Shown: one piece after another, positions 31,851-36,540 of the stretch
How positions within the stretch are numbered: the first letter of the stretch is position 1
Layout: every line of letters starts with the position of its first letter
Origin: Chloroflexota bacterium
Lineage (GTDB): Bacteria > Chloroflexota > Limnocylindria > Limnocylindrales > CSP1-4
Assembly (NCBI GenBank): GCA_016781485.1
Contig: JADDQH010000025.1
Location: 1 to 36,540 of the forward strand
Length of the DNA stretch: 36,540 nucleotides
Direction of reading: 5' to 3'
Program-made: the position numbers and the translations under genes
Notes under the pieces: model-generated
Told to the model about the DNA's origin: nothing
The model's input: only the letters and a program-made list of their open reading frames with translations
Database searches by the model: none

Positions 31851-32816
31851 CTACGCGAGCGTCTTCTCGTAGCGGTCGTACTGGCGGTCGATGTGCATGC
31901 CGGCGCGCTCGTAGAGGCGGATCGCGCCGGTCGTGTTCTCGGCATCCACGCCCAGGAAGACGCGGCGGGTGCCGCGGCGGTGGAACTCCACGAACGAGTG
32001 GCGGAGCAGCGCCATGCCCAGCCCGCGGCCGCGCCACTCCTTCACCACGCCGAGCGTCGAGACCCAGTGCTCCTCCGCGATGACGTCGCACAGCGACGCG
32101 CCGGCGATCCGCCCGTCGTCCTCGGCGACCGCGAGGTGCCACAGCGAGGGATCGAACCCCGGCCGCTCGAGCCGCCGCCGCCGCCACTCGTCGAGGGTTC
32201 GCCGTGCGTGGCCCCAGTGCTCGGCGAACGACTCCTCCATCGCCTCGTGGGTTGCCGCATCGTCCTCGCCCGGACGGAACGCCCGCACTCGCACCCCGTC
32301 GGGCCAGTCGGGCGGGGCCGGCGGCGACTCGTCCAGGTCGATCGCCATCCGATAGAAGCTCCGTACGTGCCGGTAACCCTCGTCCCGGAGCAGCGGGTGC
32401 GCATCCTCGACCTGGTGGTTGATCCAGGCGCCGACGTTCCCCGACAGGCTCGTGTCGCGGACGCCCCGGAGCTCGCCCGCCCGGCGCTCGACCAGCCTGA
32501 TGAGGAGGCGGCCGATCCCGCGGCCGCGGTGCTCAGGGTGGACCCAGCCGGCGCCGTCGGCGAGGAACCCCGGGTGGAGCTCGGTCTGGATGTACGCGAC
32601 GCCCGTCCCGTCGGCGGTCTCGACGAGCCACGCCGCCTCGGGATCCACGTCCCCGGTCCGCCACCCCTGCTCGAGCTCGTCGCGGAGGTAGTCGACGTCG
32701 CCGACGTCGTGCCGGTCGGTCGTCTCGATCAGGTCGGCGATCGCCGGGAGGTCGTCGGGCGTCGCCGGGCGGGTGCGGTAGCCGTCGGGCAGCGGGGAGG
32801 GGAGGTCGTCGGGCAT
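31851..32816 (-). CDS. Protein with two GNAT acetyltransferase domains
   Basis: 321 residues with tandem GNAT folds (about 13-160 and 172-318). Each has an acetyl-CoA-binding motif: HPEHRGRGIGRLLI in the first and VKEWRGRGLGMALL in the second. The C-terminal GVDAENTTGAIRLYERAGM is classic motif B. Layout and size resemble mycothiol synthase (MshD) and other double GNATs, but similarity is not enough to name it. It is monocistronic as far as can be seen. It would acetylate an amine of a small molecule or protein in the cytoplasm. Confidence 0.85.
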   Translation of the reverse strand: MPDDLPSPLPDGYRTRPATPDDLPAIADLIETTDRHDVGDVDYLRDELEQGWRTGDVDPEAAWLVETADGTGVAYIQTELHPGFLADGAGWVHPEHRGRGIGRLLIRLVERRAGELRGVRDTSLSGNVGAWINHQVEDAHPLLRDEGYRHVRSFYRMAIDLDESPPAPPDWPDGVRVRAFRPGEDDAATHEAMEESFAEHWGHARRTLDEWRRRRLERPGFDPSLWHLAVAEDDGRIAGASLCDVIAEEHWVSTLGVVKEWRGRGLGMALLRHSFVEFHRRGTRRVFLGVDAENTTGAIRLYERAGMHIDRQYDRYEKTLA

Positions 32817-32862
32817 CGGCGCATCGTAGCGGCGCGGCCAATGGGTAGTCCGCCTAGAGCTA

Positions 32863-32878
32863 TTGCGGAACTAGTCGT
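32863..32878. promoter_or_regulatory. Possible TetR-type site upstream of phzF
   Basis: TTGCGGAACTAGTCGT lies 12 bases before the phzF ATG. It differs in two of 16 bases from a sequence between the TetR gene and the DUF6463-like gene (34883-34898). No clear ribosome-binding site precedes the ATG. The copy suggests control by the TetR regulator encoded about 2 kb away; this is inference. Confidence 0.4.
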
Positions 32879-32890
32879 ACCATATCTGCC

Positions 32891-33811
32891 ATGACTGCCG
32901 ATCCGAGCGTCGACTTGGTCGACGAAACGGGGACAGTGCCGCCAGTCGGTCTGCACGTCCTCCCGCTGACTTTGGTGGATGTCTTCGCCGCCCACCGACT
33001 GGAGGGCAACCTCCTCGCCGTCCTCCATGACGTCGACGGGCTGTCGACGGCATCGATGAACACCATCGCTCGCCGCCTGCGGCTCTCTGAGACCTCGTTT
33101 CTGCAGCGTCCGTCGGTTCCAGGCGCGGACTATCGGCACCGGATCTTCACCGCTGACGGCGAGATCCCCTTCGCGGGGCACCCGTCGCTCGGGGCCGCCG
33201 CGGCGGTCGCGCACCGCGCCTCGCGTAGTCGGGCCACGTATCTCCAGCAAACCGATGCCGGTTTGCAGCCGGTGACGGTCGACCTGGACCGGGCGGGGTC
33301 GGGAATGGCTTCGATGCGACAGAACGAGGCCGTGTTCGGCCCACCGCTCGAGGTCGGCTCCTTGCCGGCCGCTCTCGGATCGGCGGAGGCTGCCTTTCAC
33401 CCGCGGCTGCCGGTACAGCTCGTCTCCACGGGCCTCCCGACGCTCATCGTCCCGCTGAAGGATTCGGAGGCATTGAGAGCGATAGAGATCCGGTGGCCCC
33501 TGTTGAACGAGCTGATGTCGACGTTGGGTCCGATCCCTTCCAATTGCTACGTGGTCGCGGAAGTCGGCGCGGGTCGATGGCGCGCGCGATGCTTCGCGGC
33601 CGACCTACCGGGCGGTGAGGACCCGGCCACCGGCTCCGCTGCCGGCGCCCTCGGTGCCTACCTCGATCACCATCTCGGCGTCCGCCGCACCGTCATCGAG
33701 CAGGGCGGAGAGATCGGCATGCCGAGCGAGATCCACGTAGACGCAGCCGATGGAGTAGTGGTGTCGGGGCAGGTGCACATCGTCGGGACAGGGCAGCTGA
33801 CGGTGCCGTGA
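32891..33811 (+). CDS. PhzF family isomerase/epimerase-like protein
   Basis: 306 residues, slightly longer than PhzF (about 280) because of about 20 extra residues at the start. Both halves of the diaminopimelate-epimerase-like fold are visible. The catalytic Glu is Glu67 in LSETSFL; PFAGHPSLGAAAAV follows, then GEDPATGSAAGALGAYL, the second family signature. PhzF members isomerise small dihydroaromatic or amino-acid-derived compounds; without other phenazine genes the substrate is unknown. The DNA just upstream shares a motif with the TetR regulator region. Confidence 0.88.
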   Translation: MTADPSVDLVDETGTVPPVGLHVLPLTLVDVFAAHRLEGNLLAVLHDVDGLSTASMNTIARRLRLSETSFLQRPSVPGADYRHRIFTADGEIPFAGHPSLGAAAAVAHRASRSRATYLQQTDAGLQPVTVDLDRAGSGMASMRQNEAVFGPPLEVGSLPAALGSAEAAFHPRLPVQLVSTGLPTLIVPLKDSEALRAIEIRWPLLNELMSTLGPIPSNCYVVAEVGAGRWRARCFAADLPGGEDPATGSAAGALGAYLDHHLGVRRTVIEQGGEIGMPSEIHVDAADGVVVSGQVHIVGTGQLTVP

Positions 33812-33833
33812 TCCACGGTCGGGTCCGGCACCG
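33801..33833. terminator. Hairpin across the phzF stop codon
   Basis: CGGTGCCG (33801-33808) and CGGCACCG (33826-33833) form a perfect 8-base stem with a 17-base loop between convergent genes. No T-run follows, so termination would be weak or Rho-assisted. Confidence 0.35.
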
Positions 33834-33917
33834 GTAGGAGTCGGCGGGCGGGTCGGTATCACCGCTCTCGGCGGGTCCAGAGGGCCGTCTGCTTCGGCCG
33901 GCTCCCCCGCTCGCGGG

Positions 33918-34385
33918 TCACCAGACGGTCGGCTTGACCACCATGACGAAGACCACCGCGAGAGTCAGCCCGACGGCGGCAGCGATCGACCACAACGGAA
34001 CCATCGAGCGCTGCCAGGTGGCGAGCTCAGCTTCCAGGTTCGACCCAGCTGAGAAAGCGGTGGCTGCTTTCACCTTCCGCATCCAGCGCTCGGCGTACAG
34101 GCCGTTGACGCGGAGCAGCACGACGATGACGTACGCGGTCAGCAGCCAGCGCGCCGTGAGATCGATCGAACCGGTCAGCGCGGCGATGATGCCGAACAGC
34201 GTCCCGAGCCCGTAGCAGATGCCCACCGCCCGACCGACCGGCTCGGTGAACTGGAATACCCGACGGATCGCGTGCGCGTCTCCTGTGCGCAGGATGAGCG
34301 TGAATACGACGAGCGGCCCGACGGCAAGGGCGGTCGCCAGGAACATCGATCCGATGTGCAGGAACTTGGGAAGCAGGAAGGTCAT
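33918..34385 (-). CDS. DUF2269-like integral membrane protein
   Basis: 155 residues with four hydrophobic segments (about 8-30, 50-70, 78-98 and 130-152). The N-terminal FLHIGSMFLATALAVGP with its early His is typical of DUF2269-type membrane proteins, whose function is unknown. It follows the DUF6463-like gene after 61 bases on the same strand and is probably cotranscribed with it under the divergent TetR regulator. Confidence 0.75.
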   Translation of the reverse strand: MTFLLPKFLHIGSMFLATALAVGPLVVFTLILRTGDAHAIRRVFQFTEPVGRAVGICYGLGTLFGIIAALTGSIDLTARWLLTAYVIVVLLRVNGLYAERWMRKVKAATAFSAGSNLEAELATWQRSMVPLWSIAAAVGLTLAVVFVMVVKPTVW

Positions 34386-34446
34386 CCGGTCTCTCGCCGG
34401 GTGCCTGTGACCATGGACGCACGGGCAGCCGATGGACGCGGCCCGG

Positions 34447-34872
34447 TCATGCCTCCTGCGCGAGTCGATCCGTGCCCCTGCCTCGCGCCCGTACGGACTG
34501 GGCCGCGGCGCGGCGTGATGCGAGGATGAGCAGGGCGGCCGGGATCAGCAGCGTGATGAACGGACTCGGCTGGAACACCGCGCTGGCGGCCAATCCCCAG
34601 ATGCCGAGCGCCCAGCCGAGAAAGGCCGGCACGCTTCGGTCGGATCGCCCCAGCCACGCGACCACGCTCCCGAGGATGACCAGCGGCACACCGAAGCTGC
34701 CGAGCGTCAGCCAGAAGGCGCCGCCTGTGGCGCTCAGGTCACCCATCCCGAACGGCGGGAACCATAGGTCGCCTCGCAACCAGCTCGGAAAGTGTCGTTG
34801 GCTGGCGACGAGTGTGACGACGAGGTGCAGCACGCCCTGGAACATCAGGATGCGCCCGGCCCAGACCGTCAT
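34447..34872 (-). CDS. DUF6463-like small membrane protein
   Basis: 141 residues with four hydrophobic helices. The first one, WAGRILMFQGVLHLVVTLV, carries the Gly-His pattern that I associate with DUF6463. FPPFGMGDLSATGGAFWLTLGSFGVPLVILG follows (pattern of turn and helix). The ATG has an excellent AAGGAGG box. Divergent from a TetR regulator 39 bases away, it is very probably the regulator's main target. Function unknown; such TetR-linked small membrane proteins sometimes respond to lipophilic compounds. Confidence 0.78.
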   Translation of the reverse strand: MTVWAGRILMFQGVLHLVVTLVASQRHFPSWLRGDLWFPPFGMGDLSATGGAFWLTLGSFGVPLVILGSVVAWLGRSDRSVPAFLGWALGIWGLAASAVFQPSPFITLLIPAALLILASRRAAAQSVRARGRGTDRLAQEA

Positions 34873-34882
34873 GGTAGCCTCC

Positions 34883-34899
34883 TTGCAGAACTAGTAGTT
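34883..34899. promoter_or_regulatory. Likely TetR operator between DUF6463-like and TetR genes
   Basis: AACTA-G-TAGTT (34889-34899) is a perfect inverted repeat inside the 39-base divergent space, preceded by TTGCAG. The repeat lies just upstream of the DUF6463 ribosome-binding site and about 12 bases before the TetR start, so one bound dimer could block both. A near copy lies upstream of phzF. Confidence 0.55.
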
Positions 34900-34911
34900 A
34901 CGGAACTGTCG

Positions 34912-35532
34912 GTGTCGAATCATGCCACCATCCCGACCCCGGGTCAAGCTCGTGGACGAAAGCGCGAGAGTCGGGTAGATGACGCCCTCCTGGCGGCCAC
35001 TCGAGAGCTGCTGGTCGAGGTGGGTTACGCGAAGCTGACCGTGGACGCGATCGCGGCGCGCGCCGGCGTCGGCAAAGCCGCCCTCTATCGCCGGTACGAC
35101 ACGAAGCAGGAGTTGGTCTTCGCTGCCGCGGTCCACGACCTCACCCTGCAGGCGCCGCCGGACACCGGCTCGCTGCGCGGCGACTTGGCCGCGCTTATCG
35201 AGGACATCGTTGCCAGCCTCTCGAATCCACCGGCATCCGCGGCAGTGCCGGGCCTGTTGGCCGATGTCAGCGGTGATCCGGCATTGGCCGCGCGCTTCCA
35301 CGAGACCTTCGTCGCCCTCGAGCGTAGATACGTGGTCGACGTCCTCGAGAGGGCGCGAGCACGCGGCGAACTCCGTGACGCGCCGGATCCCGAGCTCGTC
35401 CACGCGCTGCTGCTCGGCCCGGTGTTCGCGTCCCTGTTCCTGCTACGCGTCGACAGCCGTGGCCTTGCTGAACGGCTCGCCGGGCTCGCGGCCGCCGCCC
35501 TGTCAGCGCCGCACGAGCCGTTTCCACGGTGA
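34912..35532 (+). CDS. TetR family transcriptional regulator
   Basis: 206 residues from the GTG at 34912; the frame stays open to 34792 but that part lies inside the divergent gene. The helix-turn-helix is at about 22-68 (LLAATRELLVEVGYAKLTVD, AIAARAGVGKAALYRRYDTKQEL). A TetR_C-type ligand domain follows (DLAALIEDIVASL..., PELVHALLLGPVFASLFLL). The last 13 codons are part of a 47-base tandem duplication. It probably represses the divergent membrane-protein genes and itself. Confidence 0.9.
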   Translation: MSNHATIPTPGQARGRKRESRVDDALLAATRELLVEVGYAKLTVDAIAARAGVGKAALYRRYDTKQELVFAAAVHDLTLQAPPDTGSLRGDLAALIEDIVASLSNPPASAAVPGLLADVSGDPALAARFHETFVALERRYVVDVLERARARGELRDAPDPELVHALLLGPVFASLFLLRVDSRGLAERLAGLAAAALSAPHEPFPR

Positions 35533-35583
35533 TCGCTGCCGCCGCCCTGTCAGCGCCGCACGAGCCGTTTCCACGGTGATCGC
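35491..35583. repeat. 47-base tandem duplication at the end of the TetR gene
   Basis: Bases 35491-35536 and 35538-35583 are identical (46 of 46), with a period of 47. The first copy holds the last codons and the stop of the TetR gene; the second is non-coding. Identity of the copies indicates a recent event, or an assembly artefact. Confidence 0.95.
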
Positions 35584-35616
35584 GGACTGCGATGCATCAG
35601 ATGGATGGGACGCTCC

Positions 35617-35892
35617 TCATCGGAGCCGCCGGTAGGCCGCCTCGTTCCGCCGCGCGACGCGAAGGACAACGACGTTCGCACCATCGTCGATCGCGTAGAC
35701 GATCCTGATCTCCCCCACCCGCAGCCGCCAGAACTCCGTTCCCTCCAGCTTGCGCGAGCCGGGCGGCCGTGGTTCCCACCCGAGCGCGAGCAGGGGCCCG
35801 CGGAGGCGCACAGCGTCGCGCGGGTCGAGTCGCCGGAGTTCTCGTTGTGCGGCGGGCGCGAGCTCGACTCGGTACTCGCGCCGCTCGCTCAT
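35617..35892 (-). CDS. RelE/ParE-type toxin
   Basis: 91 residues. YRVELAPAAQRELRRLDP at the N-terminus, then GSRKLEGTEFWRLRVGEIRIVYAIDDG and VLRVARRNEAAYR, follow the RelE/ParE superfamily order: helix pair, then strands with the RxGxxRxxY core (RVGEIRIVY). The arginines could serve in mRNA cleavage (RelE) or in gyrase inhibition (ParE). The start overlaps the antitoxin stop by 4 bases (ATGA). It looks intact. Confidence 0.85.
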   Translation of the reverse strand: MSERREYRVELAPAAQRELRRLDPRDAVRLRGPLLALGWEPRPPGSRKLEGTEFWRLRVGEIRIVYAIDDGANVVVLRVARRNEAAYRRLR

Positions 35893-36149
35893 GTCTCGGC
35901 CGTGCCGTACCGCGCCCGCAGTTCCGAGGCGAGGTGTTCGAAGTACTCCGCCGCTGCGACCCCGCCCTCCCGCTCGTACTCGGCAAGGGCGTCGGCAGCC
36001 GCCCGGGCATCATCCGCGTCTTCGTGCCGGTCAAGCCATTCCCGGAGGGCCTCCTCGACGATCTCCCGGACCGTCCGCCCGCTGGCAGCAGCGCGCGCCT
36101 TGACGGATCGGTAGACCGACTCGTCCTCGATCGAGAACGTCACCTTCAC
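35889..36149 (-). CDS. Ribbon-helix-helix-type antitoxin of the RelE/ParE-like toxin
   Basis: 86 residues from a GTG. MKVTFSIEDESVYRSVKARA and TVREIVEEALREWLDRH follow a ribbon-helix-helix pattern (strand, helix, turn, helix). The acidic helical tail (DARAAADALAEYEREGGVAA...) is the likely toxin-binding part. A perfect inverted repeat sits just upstream of the start. The pair is a complete type II module. Confidence 0.8.
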   Translation of the reverse strand: MKVTFSIEDESVYRSVKARAAASGRTVREIVEEALREWLDRHEDADDARAAADALAEYEREGGVAAAEYFEHLASELRARYGTAET

Positions 36150-36151
36150 CG

Positions 36152-36175
36152 CGCCAGCTTACCAGCAAGCTGGCG
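36152..36175. promoter_or_regulatory. Inverted repeat upstream of the antitoxin start
   Basis: CGCCAGCTT (36152-36160), 6 bases, AAGCTGGCG (36167-36175): perfect 9-base arms, 2 bases before the antitoxin start codon on the minus strand. The usual site for autoregulation by an antitoxin dimer or toxin-antitoxin complex. Confidence 0.55.
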
Positions 36176-36219
36176 ACTGCGGTCGGCCGTCCTCCGCGGC
36201 GAGGCCGGCAACGACACGC

Positions 36220-36248
36220 TCAACGGGCGCGAGATCAACGCCCGTTGA
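36220..36248. promoter_or_regulatory. Inverted repeat in the divergent antitoxin intergenic region
   Basis: TCAACGGGCG (36220-36229), 9 bases, CGCCCGTTGA (36239-36248): perfect 10-base arms. The right arm overlaps a TTGACG hexamer (36245-36250), a good -35 candidate for the gene starting at 36271. It may be an operator or a terminator-like structure. Confidence 0.4.
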
Positions 36249-36270
36249 CGACCGGACGCTGGCGATGTAG

Positions 36271-36540
36271 ATGTACATCGTGCGGCGGACGCAGATCTAC
36301 TTGAGCGACGACGAGATCAGAGCGTTGGACGACGCCGCCCGCGCCCAGGGCCGCACGCGCTCCAGCCTGATCCGGGAAGCCATCCGCGAGCGCTACCTGA
36401 CGCGATCGGATCGCGACGAGATCCTGCGCGCGCTCGACCGAACGTTCGGTGCGTGGAAGCGAGAGCCCCGCGACGAGACGGACGACAGCGTCGAGTTCGT
36501 GAAACCGCCTCGCGGCCCGGGCGTCGGCGTCCGGCTTCGG
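36271..36540 (+). CDS. Ribbon-helix-helix (CopG/VapB-type) antitoxin, cut by the window end
   Basis: At least 90 codons, with no stop before the window ends. MYIVRRTQIYLSDDEIRALD and GRTRSSLIREAIRERYL are a clear ribbon-helix-helix domain. An internal GTG at 36280 would give the more usual short lead (VRRTQIYL). The start codon lies inside GATGTACATC (36270-36279), a perfect palindrome that could be its own operator. A VapC/PIN toxin is the expected next gene outside the window. Confidence 0.75.
   Translation, partial: MYIVRRTQIYLSDDEIRALDDAARAQGRTRSSLIREAIRERYLTRSDRDEILRALDRTFGAWKREPRDETDDSVEFVKPPRGPGVGVRLR

Noticed and set aside
36180-36248. A single RTX-like nonapeptide (GEAGNDTLNG) in a plus-strand frame
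   Set aside because: Only one unit is present, with no further GGxGxD repeats, and the same bases form the inverted repeat at 36220-36248. Chance or an ancient remnant; not enough to call.

Overview
The window is high-GC bacterial DNA: 60-base lines counted by hand in hsdM and the helicase gene give about 73% GC. GTG and TTG starts are common and genes often overlap by 4 bases. A free-living, soil-type lineage such as Chloroflexota or Actinobacteriota would fit, but no rRNA or other phylogenetic marker is present, so the assignment is only a guess.

Region 1 (51-8647): a minus-strand catabolic operon runs from a lipoprotein binding protein (livK-like) through a complete Liv-type ABC transporter (livH, livM, livG, livF) to a ureohydrolase-family enzyme, an amidohydrolase and a creatinase-like M24 protein. 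A divergent XRE-cupin regulator sits at its head. Together these suggest regulated uptake and hydrolysis of a guanidino, ureido or related amide compound; the substrate is not known.

Region 2 (8635-27736): a defence island. It starts with a headless RecB-type Fe-S nuclease domain and a zinc-ribbon membrane protein. A NucS-like nuclease follows, then a type IV restriction operon (McrB with two PUA/EVE-like domains, McrC, and a third small PD-(D/E)XK-like protein). Next comes a type I restriction-modification locus whose hsdS and hsdR are separated by a small unknown gene and a Fic gene; its HsdR lacks the usual C-terminal domain. Then come an AAA/OLD-like ATPase of clearly lower GC, a NERD-UvrD helicase 1 base away from it, and a second Fic gene with a repeated TGCTAA/TTAGCA operator-like cluster upstream.

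Region 3 (27737-31847): a toxin-antitoxin graveyard mixed with housekeeping-type genes. It holds a VapB antitoxin with a dead VapC, a second VapB tail, a frameshifted ribbon-helix-helix antitoxin, a VapC tail and one intact AbrB/PIN pair. It also holds a nitroreductase, a sugar-dehydrogenase-like lipoprotein, and an 83-residue duplicate of the start of the NERD-helicase.

Region 4 (31851-36540): a double-GNAT acetyltransferase, a PhzF-family protein, two small membrane-protein genes (DUF2269- and DUF6463-like) divergent from a TetR regulator, an intact RelE/ParE-type toxin with its antitoxin, and the start of another ribbon-helix-helix antitoxin cut by the window edge. A short motif is shared by the TetR/DUF6463 and phzF upstream regions, suggesting one regulon. 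No tRNA, rRNA, CRISPR array, insertion-sequence transposase or phage structural gene was recognised.
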